64,000 nucleotides of DNA from Nocardia sp. XZ_19_385 (GCF_015355755.1 NZ_JACVEE010000004.1:372001-436000); one strand, 5' to 3'; shown: positions 37,068 through 46,112, counted from the stretch's first letter. Numbers and translations are program-made. The notes: generated by a model from the letters alone, not told the origin.

Positions 37068-37216
37068 CCGGTCAGATTGACACGGCGTCGCCGGATCGGG
37101 CCAGTCGAATTTTCTTGCCGCGAACCATGGCGAAGCTCGCGGCGGCGGGATGGCCGGAGTCACGTCGCTTATGGCGCGGCTGCGCGAAAAGTCATCGCCG
37201 CCTGAGGCTTTGCTGG

Positions 37217-38113
37217 TTATGGATTCCGCGGCGTGGACGCGACCGAGGCCAGGAAGGTGGTGAGGGCGTCGGCAACTTCGGTGGGCGCTTCTTCGGCCAT
37301 GTGGTGGGCGGAGGGGATGGGACCACCCTGAAGTGCGGTGGTCCAGGGACGCCACACGTCGAGGACGTCCCCGTAGAGGTATTCGAGATCGTCCTTGGTG
37401 CTCCACAACACCTGGGTGGGGCAGGCGACGCGGCGGCCGGTAGCACGGTCGGCGTCATCGTGGGTGCGGTCCACGGAGAGGCCTGCGCGGTAATCCTCGA
37501 GCATGGCGTAGACGGTGCGCGGGTTGTGGATGGCGTGGTGGAAGTCGGCGAAGTTGCTGGCGCCCATCGCTTCCGGGCTGTTGTGTGGTGCGGCATACCA
37601 GGCGTCCGGGTCGGCGTTGATGACGCGTTCAGGGGTTTCGGGCTGCGCGAAGAAGAACCAGTGATACCAAGCCTCGGCGAACCTGGCATCGCAGCGGGCC
37701 AGCGCTTCGCCGATCGGAACGGAGTCCATCACGGTCAGGGCGGTTACCGCGTCCGGATGGTCGAGGGCCAGGCGGAACGCGACGTAGCTGCCGCGATCAT
37801 GGCCCGCGACGGCGAACTGCTCGTGTCCGAGGTGCCGCATGAGGGCGAGCATGTCCGCCGCCATCGCCCGTTTGGAGTAGGGCGCGTGGTCGGGTGTGGT
37901 TGGGACGACAGTGGATTCGCCATAACCGCGCAGATCCGGGCAGATTACCGTGTGGTGCCGCGCGAGCAGCGGGGCCACGCGATGCCAGGTCGTGTGCGTG
38001 CGCGGATGCCCGTGCAGAAGCAGCAGCGGCGAGCCCCGCCCGCCGTGCCGAATCCGCAGCGTGACCTCGCCGACCGTGACTTGTTCCAACGTGAAAGTGT
38101 CGAACACGATCAT
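37217..38113 (-). CDS. Haloacetate dehalogenase-like alpha/beta hydrolase
   Basis: 298 residues. Aspartate nucleophile Asp106 with Arg107 in AGHDRGSY, oxyanion LLHGHPRTHTTWH, a lid motif YHWFFFAQP (His151, Trp152) and a C-terminal histidine in SAHHMAEEAP. These match recalled fluoroacetate dehalogenases, but the second carboxylate-binding arginine, four residues after the nucleophile, is Tyr110 here. Substrates may be larger or neutral, such as epoxides. Single gene. Confidence 0.85.
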   Translation of the reverse strand: MIVFDTFTLEQVTVGEVTLRIRHGGRGSPLLLLHGHPRTHTTWHRVAPLLARHHTVICPDLRGYGESTVVPTTPDHAPYSKRAMAADMLALMRHLGHEQFAVAGHDRGSYVAFRLALDHPDAVTALTVMDSVPIGEALARCDARFAEAWYHWFFFAQPETPERVINADPDAWYAAPHNSPEAMGASNFADFHHAIHNPRTVYAMLEDYRAGLSVDRTHDDADRATGRRVACPTQVLWSTKDDLEYLYGDVLDVWRPWTTALQGGPIPSAHHMAEEAPTEVADALTTFLASVASTPRNP

Positions 38114-38239
38114 CGAGTGTCCCGCTCACCGGCTTCGAAACCCTCGACCGTTAGCCACATGAAGTATCAAGTGGCGCTAGGCAGTTCAGGTTGCCGCGAT
38201 CGTGCGAATTGACGGGCCGATCGGGGGTATAACCAGCGC

Positions 38240-38884
38240 ATGAACTTCTCTGTGGACTTCGGGGTCGTGCAGATCGCGATGATCCTGCTCATCGTGCTGG
38301 GGCTGGCACTGCTGATCTCGGCGCTGATCAAGGTGCGCCGAGTCGGCGGTATCCGGATCCTGCTCGGGCGCGGGTCGGCAGGCTTGGTGCTGCTCGTGGT
38401 CGCGGTGGTGCTGCTGTGGTTCGCCACCCTCATGCAGACCTACCTCGGGCTGAGCGGCGAGATCAAAGCCGCGCACGTCGTGGTGAACGAGGTTCCCGGG
38501 CAAGACCATCAGCTCGAAGTCGACCTCACCCTCTTCGGCCAGGACGGCGAACCGGACCGGCGGGAGAAGCACCTGGTCCAGGGTGACCAGTGGGCGATGC
38601 AGGCCAACATCGTGGAACTGGAACCCTGGGTGAACGCTCTCGGCTTCCACTCCGGATACAAGGTGAGCCGCCTGTACGGCCAGCGCACCGACGGCGAACC
38701 GACCACCCAGCGCCACATCTTCCTCAACGGCAGCGACAAGGACTTCTACGACGACATGCGCGAAGGCGAATGGTGGACAAAGCCTTTCGTGCGTTCGGCA
38801 TACGGAAACGCGGTCATCGCGGTCCCGGGTGAATGGGACGTCTACATCTCCCGCGACGCCATCAAGGTCCGCAAACCCGACTGA
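38240..38884 (+). CDS. Membrane-anchored hypothetical protein
   Basis: 214 residues. Two transmembrane helices (about 8-28 and 45-65) are followed by a soluble domain with KAAHVVVNEVPGQDHQLEVDLTLF, MQANIVELEPWVNALGF and a C-terminal SAYGNAVIAVPGEWDVYISRD. No named family is recalled with certainty. Start ATG at 38240. It lies just before the ESX-associated genes, convergent with espG. Confidence 0.65.
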   Translation: MNFSVDFGVVQIAMILLIVLGLALLISALIKVRRVGGIRILLGRGSAGLVLLVVAVVLLWFATLMQTYLGLSGEIKAAHVVVNEVPGQDHQLEVDLTLFGQDGEPDRREKHLVQGDQWAMQANIVELEPWVNALGFHSGYKVSRLYGQRTDGEPTTQRHIFLNGSDKDFYDDMREGEWWTKPFVRSAYGNAVIAVPGEWDVYISRDAIKVRKPD

Positions 38885-38926
38885 TCCCCCGCCCGGGCGA
38901 CGGCGGATTCCGCAAAAGCGCTGGGA

Positions 38927-39691
38927 TTACCAGGCATTGGTGCGCGACCGCTGACAGGCTTCGATGCGGTACTGCAGTTGCCGCAGCAGCTCATCCGTCG
39001 CGCCCGGCGTCACACTGAGGTCGTCGTCGTTGTGGTTGACCAGCAGATACCGGCCGTCATCCGGGTAGTCCAGCCAGTGAAAAGCCTGACCGTCCTTGGT
39101 GGGCCGGGCGTCGTAGGCGATGCTCGGATAGACGGTGATCTCACCCAGACTGGTGCGCGGCCGCCGGAAGAACCGGTTCAACTGCTGCCCGGGAGACGGC
39201 CGCATCGAATAGCCGGTGTAATCGGTCTCCGCCAGATCAGAGCGGCGGGCGCCGAACGGCGGATGCGAACCTCCTTGGCAGCGCGGCAGTTTCGCGACGA
39301 TCTCCGAAGGCAGCAGGCGCGCGCTGCCCATCGTGAGCACGACATCACGACCGTGCTGCGGATCGGGCCCCGGCTGCTGCACGGCCACCACGGCATCCCG
39401 ATCCACGATGCCCGCATGGATACGCACCACCTGCGACAGCTGCGGACCGTGGAACCCGTGGATCTCGATGCGCACCTGCGGTTCCAGCAACACGACCATC
39501 GCCCGATACAGGCGTTCGTCGAACACGCCCTGCACCCGCTCGGCCGCCAGCTTGCGCGCGTACTCCCAGTCGTCGTGGCATTCCATGAACGGCGGCAGGA
39601 AACTCAACGGGTACGGCCAGCGGTCGCGACCCACCGCCTCCAGCAGCACGTCGAACGCGAGTCCGTCCAGCTGCCAACGTAATTCACTCAT
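38927..39691 (-). CDS. espG: ESX secretion-associated protein EspG
   Basis: 254 residues. EspG proteins are cytosolic chaperones that bind PE-PPE dimers and present them to type VII secretion. Family traits seen here: the N-terminal WQLDGLAFDVLLEAVGRDRWPYPL, and a C-terminal block with YRIEACQRSR. It sits directly downstream of the two putative ESX substrates on the same strand, 32 bp from the first, so the three form one unit. No eccB-E or mycP genes are in the window, so it must serve a distant ESX machine. Confidence 0.85.
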   Translation of the reverse strand: MSELRWQLDGLAFDVLLEAVGRDRWPYPLSFLPPFMECHDDWEYARKLAAERVQGVFDERLYRAMVVLLEPQVRIEIHGFHGPQLSQVVRIHAGIVDRDAVVAVQQPGPDPQHGRDVVLTMGSARLLPSEIVAKLPRCQGGSHPPFGARRSDLAETDYTGYSMRPSPGQQLNRFFRRPRTSLGEITVYPSIAYDARPTKDGQAFHWLDYPDDGRYLLVNHNDDDLSVTPGATDELLRQLQYRIEACQRSRTNAW

Positions 39692-39723
39692 GTGTAGTTC
39701 TCGAACCTTCGAAGTGATCTGAC

Positions 39724-41073
39724 TCAGCCGCCGATGACCCCGCCGGGCGGGAGCACGCGCGGCTGAATGCCGAGCAGCTCGGTCTCGCGGTCCTGGATCA
39801 GATAGTCCGGGATCTTGTGCTCGTCGTCATCCTGTCCCTGACCGCCGCGGCTTCCCATGCCACCCATACCCGGCATGCCATTGCGGCCGGCGCCGGAACC
39901 GGTGCCCTTGCTGTTGGCGCCGGTACCAGTGGCGGTGTTGGTGCCGGGGACGGCGGAAACGGTTTTGGGCGTGCCCGGGGTCGCGCTCGCCGCCGGAGTA
40001 CCGCTGCCGAGCTTCGGGGTGCCCGAGCCCGGGGTGCCTGTCTTGGGGACCGCGGTGGTGGGGACGTTCGAGCTGGGCACGTTGGTGGTGGCCGGGGTCG
40101 TGGGGACGCCGGATGTCGGGACAGCGGTGGTGGGAACGCCGGTCGCCGGAGTGCCGGTCGATTGGGCGCTCGTCGGGGCGTCGGTGGTGGCCGGGGTGGT
40201 GGGAGCGCCGGTAGGGCTGCTGACCGGAGAGCCGGTGGGTCCGCCGGTCGGGCCTGCGGTGGGGCCACCCGTGGGTCCGCTGGTCGGGCCACCGGTAGGA
40301 CCAGCGGAGGGTCCTTGATTGGTGCTCTGAGTGACAGTGCTGTACGGCTCCGGAAGCTTCGGAGTCTGCCCGTCGACCTTCTGCGCGCCCGGCTTGTAGA
40401 TGGACTCCATGATGTCCTGGGCGTTCGCGGCGGCCTCGTTGGCGCGGTGCTTCTCGAGCTTCAGCACGCCGTTGCCGGGGATGTGGCCGACGATCTCGCC
40501 TACGGTGGACACTTCTTTCGGCTCAGTGATCGAATCCTTGGCTTGGACGATGTAGCCCTGGAAGAGATCAATGCTGTTGGCAACCTGCTGGAAAGCAGTC
40601 GAAAGCTTTTCGGTCTCTGTGATGTAGGCCTGTGTCCCCTGCGCCGCGGCGTTCGCCGCCGCGCCCTTCCACTTTTCATTGATGTCGTTGGTAACGCCAT
40701 CCCTGAACGCAGTGATCGCCTCGTTGGTCTTTCTGACCAGGTTGCGCCAGCCGTCAGCACCTGAGTTGATATCGCCCGATGTGACGCCTTTTTCGTTGTT
40801 GAGCGCGTCCCAGATCTTCTGATGATCCCAAGTCTTGAAAGCCTCGTTCGCGTCACCTACAAGCACTTTGACGTTGTCCGGCACGTTGTACTTGTCGGTG
40901 AGACCGCTGTACTCGTTGTTGATGATGTTTCGGTCGCCACCCCATTCTTGGTTGGCCTTGGACCGTTCACCTCGCTCGTCGTTGTTCTGTTGATCAGATT
41001 TCTGGTGGCCATCAATTCCGACGCCGCTGATGCCTATGAGCGCAGCGCCGGCGGCAATGAGGGGGACGACCAT
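39724..41073 (-). CDS. ESX substrate-like protein with Pro/Thr-rich linker
   Basis: 449 residues. Residues ~50-240 are helical and contain a WxG turn (NEKWKGAAANAAAQG), as in WXG100/PPE-type proteins. A long Gly/Pro/Thr linker follows (about 250-400; GPTGGPT and TPATT repeats), then a Gly/Met patch. The C-terminal end DYLIQDRETELLGI and PRVLPPGGVIGG resembles a tail I recall from actinobacterial T7SS proteins. The start overlaps the stop of the small upstream gene (TAATG). Secretion by an ESX system is inferred. No signal peptide of the Sec type. Confidence 0.8.
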   Translation of the reverse strand: MVVPLIAAGAALIGISGVGIDGHQKSDQQNNDERGERSKANQEWGGDRNIINNEYSGLTDKYNVPDNVKVLVGDANEAFKTWDHQKIWDALNNEKGVTSGDINSGADGWRNLVRKTNEAITAFRDGVTNDINEKWKGAAANAAAQGTQAYITETEKLSTAFQQVANSIDLFQGYIVQAKDSITEPKEVSTVGEIVGHIPGNGVLKLEKHRANEAAANAQDIMESIYKPGAQKVDGQTPKLPEPYSTVTQSTNQGPSAGPTGGPTSGPTGGPTAGPTGGPTGSPVSSPTGAPTTPATTDAPTSAQSTGTPATGVPTTAVPTSGVPTTPATTNVPSSNVPTTAVPKTGTPGSGTPKLGSGTPAASATPGTPKTVSAVPGTNTATGTGANSKGTGSGAGRNGMPGMGGMGSRGGQGQDDDEHKIPDYLIQDRETELLGIQPRVLPPGGVIGG

Positions 41074-41453
41074 TACTTCACCTCTTCGGTCTGCTGCTTC
41101 GTGGACAACGCGGCGGACTGATCGGCTTGTGTGATTTTGCCGATCGCTGCGGCGTAGGTGTCATGCATCAGCTTGACGACCTCGATGTGCTGTTCGATCA
41201 CTTTCGCCGCGGAGCCGTCACCGGACGCCTTCTGCTCGAATTTCTTCTGCAACGCCAGGGCGGAAGGAAGGGTGCCGTAACCCGACAGGTGGTCAAGAGC
41301 TTGGGCGTCCTTCTTCATGACGTCGAGTGCGTCAATGAAGGTCTCGCAGCGCTTGCGAAGCGCCTCACCGATGTCGGTGTCCATCTTCAGCTCGCCTGCG
41401 AGAGCTTGAGTTTTAAATGTCTGCCAGGTGTTCTTCTGGCCCTCGACCGCCAT
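41073..41453 (-). CDS. Small helical ESX partner protein
   Basis: 126 residues, almost all helical, with no Cys. Its pair of long helices (about 25-60 and 75-118) around a turn at LSGYGTLPS suit a helical-hairpin partner, equivalent to PE or WXG proteins, for the larger protein encoded next. No exact WxG or YxxxD/E motif was confirmed. Translationally coupled to the next gene. Placement between a DUF3558 lipoprotein and an EspG gene supports an ESX role; inference. Confidence 0.72.
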   Translation of the reverse strand: MAVEGQKNTWQTFKTQALAGELKMDTDIGEALRKRCETFIDALDVMKKDAQALDHLSGYGTLPSALALQKKFEQKASGDGSAAKVIEQHIEVVKLMHDTYAAAIGKITQADQSAALSTKQQTEEVK

Positions 41454-41500
41454 CGGGTTCCCTCCCAGTGTTCAAGTTCGAAATGAAGTACACGCGCGTC

Positions 41501-42052
41501 TCACTTCGGCAGGTATGGTTCGAGTTCTTGCGCGTGGGCGATGGCCCGTTCACATCGATCAGCTGTAATAGGTTTCGATGCCCGCCAGCTCACCGCCACC
41601 TCGACCATGCCCTGCTCGGCAGGCAAGCTGACGTAGCAGACATCACCACGGGTGTCCGATTTGTCCTGGTAGGTCATGCCTTTTCGAGAACCGATCGTGA
41701 CGTCTTTGAAGCCAGTGAGCTTCGTGTTGGCCCGAGATTCGTCCTGCGTGTGGCTAGTCGATAGGACCATCAGGAAGTAAGGGAGCTCAGTGGAATTCCA
41801 CGAGCAAACCCGCCATGACGCCGGGCCGTGTGCTGGATTGGTGGTGACGTCCTTCGTCGCCGGGTCGACCCGTGTCTTCCGCAACGCCTCGTCGCCCAAC
41901 TGTGTGCACGGATCCCACACTTGGATCGCGTCAGGATTCCGGGTAGTCGGCTTGGCCGTCCCCTCCACAGACTTCCCCGTCCCGCACCCAGCGGCCAGCC
42001 CCACCACAGCGGCTCCAGCCATCACGGTCCGTAGAACGTAGGCGATACGCAT
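41501..42052 (-). CDS. DUF3558-type lipoprotein
   Basis: 183 residues. Signal peptide with lipobox LAAGC; the mature part has the DUF3558 traits VWDPCTQLGDEAL early and a disulfide pattern WRVCSW...GDVCYV...ADRCERA. DUF3558 lipoproteins often neighbour ESX substrate genes in Nocardia-like genomes. AGGAGAGA precedes the ATG. First gene of the ESX module, with a 47-bp gap to the next. Confidence 0.86.
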   Translation of the reverse strand: MRIAYVLRTVMAGAAVVGLAAGCGTGKSVEGTAKPTTRNPDAIQVWDPCTQLGDEALRKTRVDPATKDVTTNPAHGPASWRVCSWNSTELPYFLMVLSTSHTQDESRANTKLTGFKDVTIGSRKGMTYQDKSDTRGDVCYVSLPAEQGMVEVAVSWRASKPITADRCERAIAHAQELEPYLPK

Positions 42053-42436
42053 GTCTCTCCTGGCGTAGGCGTTGATTTTTCCCCTCCGTAACTATATGAC
42101 GCACCGGACCCACTCGCGGTTCCAGCCTTTTCCCCGATCAGGGCGCAGAACCCTCAGCTGCGCCACGTCGTGCGGCCGGAGCAATCCAAGCCGGGCACGG
42201 TAACCCCCTAGAAGTTCGATCTAGCGCTGATCGTAAACCCAAATCCGGCCGCTGACCGGCGACGGACGTATTCCCGCAGCTGACCGCCGCCCGGTCGCGG
42301 GCGGGGACGGCCGGGTAGCGCGCGGGCAATGGCCGTCAACCCTTCCGCACCGGGGTACCGTGGAGCCTTGGCATTCGCCGCCTTCGGCGGCACGGCTGCC
42401 ACCCATCCGTCCATAGCGTTCAGGAGTTTCCCCGCG
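42053..42436. other. Intergenic region between ESX module and zinc-ribbon gene
   Basis: This 384-bp stretch separates two divergent units and must hold both promoters. A frame runs through its right half into the zinc-ribbon gene, but lacks a ribosome site and conservation. No repeat or RNA is recognised. Confidence 0.5.
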
Positions 42437-43174
42437 TTGAATGTCGAACCACCGGTCCAGGCCAAGCTGCTCCAGCTCGCCGCTGTCGACGCCGAGCTGA
42501 CGCGGATCTCGCATCGGCGCACCGTGCTGCCCGAGCAGCAGGAGGTGGCGCGGCTGGAGGCGGAGCGCAACAAGCACAAGGACGCCGCGGTGGCGGTGGA
42601 GATCCAGATCGACGATCTCGATCGGGACATCCGCAAGCTGGAGGGCGAGGTCGACGCCGTCCGCAAGCGTGAAGAGCGGGACCGCGGCATGCTGACCTCG
42701 GGAAGCGTTGCCGCCAAACAGCTTTCGGAGATCCAGCACGAGCTGGGCAGCCTGGAGCGCCGCCGCTCGGTGCTGGAGGACGAACTGCTCGAGGTGATGG
42801 AACGCCGCGAAGCCTCGGCTTCCGACCACGATCATGCCGGCGCCCGCCTCAGCAAGACCGAAGAGGAACTCTCCGACGCCCAGCGCCTGCGCGACGAAGC
42901 GATCGCGGATCTAGATGTGGCACAAGGCCGTTGCGACCAGGACCGCACCAAACTGGTGGAACTGTTCCCAGCCGAACTCCTCACCATCTACGACAAGCAG
43001 CGCACCCGGAACGGCGTAGGCGCAGCCCTGCTCCAGGCCCGCCGATGCGGCGCCTGCCGCATCGAACTGGACCGCGGCGAAATCGCCCGCATCGCCAAGG
43101 CCGCCCCCGATTCCGTCGTCCGCTGCCCGGAATGCGGCGCAATCATGGTGCGCACCAAGGAATCCGGCCTGTAA
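42437..43174 (+). CDS. Coiled-coil zinc-ribbon protein (C4-type)
   Basis: 245 residues. A long coiled-coil hairpin (about 8-170; heptads of Leu, Glu, Arg) ends in a C4 zinc ribbon: RRCGACRIELDRGE and RCPECGAIMV. Same architecture as recalled Rv2229c, which precedes the RNase H/phosphatase gene in mycobacteria. It may be a nucleic-acid-linked factor; not proven. Start TTG at 42437 is chosen because it yields the family N-terminus and has AGGAG about 10 nt upstream; an ATG at 42329 would add 36 unlikely residues. Confidence 0.85.
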   Translation: MNVEPPVQAKLLQLAAVDAELTRISHRRTVLPEQQEVARLEAERNKHKDAAVAVEIQIDDLDRDIRKLEGEVDAVRKREERDRGMLTSGSVAAKQLSEIQHELGSLERRRSVLEDELLEVMERREASASDHDHAGARLSKTEEELSDAQRLRDEAIADLDVAQGRCDQDRTKLVELFPAELLTIYDKQRTRNGVGAALLQARRCGACRIELDRGEIARIAKAAPDSVVRCPECGAIMVRTKESGL

Positions 43175-43245
43175 CCACGGCCCCTTCGCCCTGGTGCGAC
43201 CACGACGGTCGCATCCACGCGATGACAACTGCAATCGAGACAACC

Positions 43246-43278
43246 CCGTGGTCCCGGCCGAAAATGCCGGGACCACGG
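43246..43278 (+). terminator. Hairpin after the zinc-ribbon gene
   Basis: CCGTGGTCCCGGC and GCCGGGACCACGG form a perfect 13-bp stem with a 7-nt loop containing AAAAT, followed by TGTGTTT. It probably ends the zinc-ribbon transcript. Its core CCCGGC...GCCGGGAC also matches the dispersed palindromic element at 47880. Confidence 0.7.
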
Positions 43279-43763
43279 TGTGTTTCCGCACCGATCCGAC
43301 GTGTTCTCGCCCGACATCGAGGCCGCCCGACATACGCCGGGTGCCGGACCGGTCCGCCGGAGGAGCGATCCGGCACCGCTTCTACGCCAGCCTGATATCG
43401 CGGCATTGACTCGTCATGGTGTGTTCCTCTATCGACTCGACGTAAGCCCGGCCGATATCGAAGCAGCTCAACTATGCCGGGATCAGTGTCGACCCGTCGC
43501 AGGACTGGCTGGCAGTCTGTACGCCGAGGCCGATATTGCGACGCTGCCCCGGATCGCGGTGGGTTTCCGCACCGATCCGATCGCCGGCCGCCATCGAGCC
43601 GCCCGACATATGCCGGGTACCGGACCGGCCGTTCGCATCTGCGAACTGGTCGGCACCGTCTCTGTGGGGAGGCCGAGACCGAGACGCTGGCCCGGATCAC
43701 GGTGCGCATCCGCACCGAACCGATGTCATCGCTGCCCTGCGTGCAACGCCTTTGCTGGTGAGC
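43279..43763 (+). repeat. Degenerate ~140-bp intergenic tandem repeat, 3.4 units
   Basis: Units start at 43279, 43419, 43559 and 43702 (steps 140, 140, 143). Each opens with GTG(T/G)GTTTCC or a close variant, then GCACCGATCCGA in the first, third and fourth; the mid part carries GCCCGACATA and TGCCGGG. The units end with CGG ahead of the next GTG. The period is not a multiple of three and stops occur in all frames on the plus strand, so it is non-coding. Confidence 0.75.
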
Positions 43764-43893
43764 ACCATCTGTAGGCGATGCTCGGCGAGTGGATGGCTGG
43801 CTCGGCTGACGATGTGTGGTGCCAGGATGTCGGGGCGGGATGTGGTTGGCTCTATCGGAGGTCGGCATTGGTTGGGTCAGGCGAGGAGGCTTG

Positions 43894-45201
43894 GTGAAGA
43901 ACGCGCATGTGATCGTGGAGGCTGACGGTGGGTCGCGGGGTAATCCTGGGCCTGCGGGGTATGGGGCTGTCGTCTTTGCCGCCGATCATGTGACTGTGCT
44001 TGCCGAGCGGCGCGAAAGTGTGGGCGTCGCAACGAATAACGTCGCGGAGTATCGGGGGTTGATCGCAGGGCTGGAGGCGGCGGCGGAGCTCGGGGCGCGC
44101 ACCGTTGAGGTGCGGATGGATTCCAAGCTGGTTGTCGAGCAGATGTCGGGGCGGTGGAAGATCAAGCACGCGGCCATGATTCCGCTCGCTGATCGGGCCC
44201 GTCGGCTGGTGGCCGGTTTCGAGCGGGTGAGTTTCGACTGGATACCGCGGGCCGAGAACGCGTACGCGGACCGTTTGGCCAATGAGGCCATGGATGACGC
44301 GCCGCTGATCGATGAGGTGCGTGCGGCACGCGCTGCGGGACATAGTGATTCGGTCGGCGAGTACCGAGTCGGTGCGTCCGAGAGCGCCCGTGCCGCCGAG
44401 GCGAGTCCGCCGCCGTGGATCGATGAGCCGGAATCCGCGGCGGCATCACCCCAGAGCGCGCCCCCATCAGTTCCGGATGATCTCGATTTGGTGCCGGACC
44501 CAGCAACGGATGAGGGGAGTACGCCGAACTCCGGAGCCGCGCGCGAGTCGGTGGCCACATCCAGCCCGGGCTGGACGGGGGCAGTCGGCCGCCCGACCCG
44601 CATGCTGCTGTTGCGCCACGGGCAGACGGAACTCTCTGTGCAGCGTAGGTATTCGGGCCGGGGTAATCCGCCGCTCACCGCCCTGGGCCGGGAGCAGGCC
44701 GCGCGAGCCGCGAAAATGCTTGCGGCGAAAGGCGGTATCGCCGCCGTCGTCAGCTCGCCCCTCGGACGTGCTCGCGAAACCGCCGAGGCCGTAGCCGGTG
44801 CGCTGGATGTCCCGGTGCGCGTGCTCGACGGACTCATCGAAACCGACTTCGGTGACTGGGAAGGTCTGACGTTTTCCGAAGCGTCGCAACAGGATCCGGA
44901 GCTGCACTCGCGCTGGCTCGGCGATACCTCGGTGACCCCACCGGGCGGCGAGAGCTTCGACGCGGTCCGGGAACGCATCGAGGCTGTGCGCCGGGATCTG
45001 GTCGCGATGTACGCGGAGGAGAACGTCGTGGTCGTCAGCCACGTCACCCCGATCAAGACTCTCCTCCAACTGGCCCTCGGTGTCGGCCCGTCCCTGCTCT
45101 ACCGCCTGCACCTGGATCTCGCGTCACTCTCCATCGCCGAGTTCTACCCAGACGGCGGCTCCTCCGTCCGCCTCGTCAACGACACCTCCTACCTCGCCTG
45201 A
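43894..45201 (+). CDS. RNase HI fused to histidine-phosphatase domain
   Basis: 435 residues, GTG start after GAGGAGG. N-terminal RNase HI (1-135) with carboxylates in EADGGS, NVAEYRGL, RMDSKLV and NAYADRLAN; cuts RNA in RNA-DNA hybrids. A Ser/Pro/Ala/Asp-rich linker (about 150-230) joins it to a phosphoglycerate-mutase-type phosphatase with LLLRHGQTE, ETDFGDWEGL and VVVSHVTPIK. The recalled M. tuberculosis counterpart Rv2228c has both RNase H and alpha-ribazole phosphatase activity (the latter for cobalamin), which fits cobD and cobC nearby. Confidence 0.94.
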   Translation: MKNAHVIVEADGGSRGNPGPAGYGAVVFAADHVTVLAERRESVGVATNNVAEYRGLIAGLEAAAELGARTVEVRMDSKLVVEQMSGRWKIKHAAMIPLADRARRLVAGFERVSFDWIPRAENAYADRLANEAMDDAPLIDEVRAARAAGHSDSVGEYRVGASESARAAEASPPPWIDEPESAAASPQSAPPSVPDDLDLVPDPATDEGSTPNSGAARESVATSSPGWTGAVGRPTRMLLLRHGQTELSVQRRYSGRGNPPLTALGREQAARAAKMLAAKGGIAAVVSSPLGRARETAEAVAGALDVPVRVLDGLIETDFGDWEGLTFSEASQQDPELHSRWLGDTSVTPPGGESFDAVRERIEAVRRDLVAMYAEENVVVVSHVTPIKTLLQLALGVGPSLLYRLHLDLASLSIAEFYPDGGSSVRLVNDTSYLA

Positions 45202-45407
45202 CAGCGACGGATCCGCGCGCACCGAAGTAACAACCAGGTGTGTAAAGCCGATCCACAGGCGGAGTAGTAGCCGAGTGTTAACCCCGTATTCGATCGATAG
45301 ACAGTGCGGGGGAGAACCCTGTCGGGGTGGTGCTCCATGATGTGTGGGTGTGGCCGGCGGCCCGGGAAACCGGGTGCCGGCCAATGTTTCGAGAGAAAGA
45401 GTTCTAC

Positions 45408-46112
45408 GTGAAGTTCAGAGGCGTGGCGGCCATTGCTGCCGTCATCGCGGGTGTGGGTGCTGCCCTGGCAGGTACCGCGCAGGCCGATCCGGGGAGTGTT
45501 GTGCTGGGCGGGAGCTCGGGGCTGGTCTTCGAAAACAATCACGCGTGTTCGCTGGCCGCCATCGGCTACGACAACGCGGGACGACTGGTCGGCCTGACCG
45601 CCGGTCACTGCGCGCCCACCGGCTCGCTGGTCGGCTCGGAGACGCAGCTGCGCGCGGGCGCGGTCGGCATCGTCGCCTACTCCGACGACGGGGAGGGGCT
45701 GGATTTCGGGGTGCTCGTCTTCGACAAGGAGCGTGTCACTCCGGTGCGCACCGTCGGCGCCACCACCATCAACGGCATCGGCGCGCGCCCGACGCCCGGT
45801 AGCACCGTCTGCTCCAACGGCCGCAGCAGCGGCCCGGGCTGCGGTCTGGTCTGGGGCAACCTCGACCCGATCACCACGCTCAACCAGGCCTGCTCCAAGC
45901 CGGGCGATTCCGGCGGCCCGGTCACCGTGGGCGACCGGCTGGTCGGCATGAACCTGGGCCGCCTCACCGGCCTGGCGGGCATCGGCTTCGATATCCCGTG
46001 CACCACCGCGGCCAACCCGATCCACTCGCCGGCGTATTTCGCGCCGATCGACGAGATCCTCATGGCCCTCGACGAAATGGGCGGCGCGGGCGCGGGTTTC
46101 CGCCCGGTCTAA
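45408..46112 (+). CDS. Secreted S1-family serine protease, copy 1
   Basis: 234 residues. Signal peptide (1-26, AGTAQA) then a chymotrypsin-like fold with His67 (TAGHC), Asp99 (GLDFGV) and Ser168 (GDSGGP). Cysteines at CSLAAIG, TAGHC, VCSNGRS, GCGLVWG, ACSKPGDS and IPCTT suggest disulfides. No propeptide is apparent between signal and protease. A close paralog lies 1.9 kb downstream with the same residue numbers. Start GTG at 45408 was chosen over the ATG at 45384, since it gives a normal signal peptide. Extracellular role unknown. Confidence 0.88.
   Translation: MKFRGVAAIAAVIAGVGAALAGTAQADPGSVVLGGSSGLVFENNHACSLAAIGYDNAGRLVGLTAGHCAPTGSLVGSETQLRAGAVGIVAYSDDGEGLDFGVLVFDKERVTPVRTVGATTINGIGARPTPGSTVCSNGRSSGPGCGLVWGNLDPITTLNQACSKPGDSGGPVTVGDRLVGMNLGRLTGLAGIGFDIPCTTAANPIHSPAYFAPIDEILMALDEMGGAGAGFRPV

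Larger units (their letters stand above)
43175..43893. other. Gene-less region with hairpin and tandem repeats
   Basis: No convincing gene in this 719-bp stretch. It holds a terminator-like hairpin at 43246-43278 and a degenerate tandem array (43279-43763). Long frames on the minus strand here are Arg-rich and lack start signals. The last 130 bp before 43894 hold the promoter area of the RNase H gene. Confidence 0.65.

Noticed and set aside
43279..43763. 140-bp repeat as CRISPR or as a transposon remnant
   Set aside because: Units are far too long and diverged throughout for CRISPR; no terminal inverted repeats or transposase fragments are seen.
43143..43868. 241-codon minus-strand frame across the 140-bp repeats
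   Set aside because: Arg/Pro-rich, no start signal, and the repeat period is not a multiple of three, so the repeats would not encode a repeated peptide.
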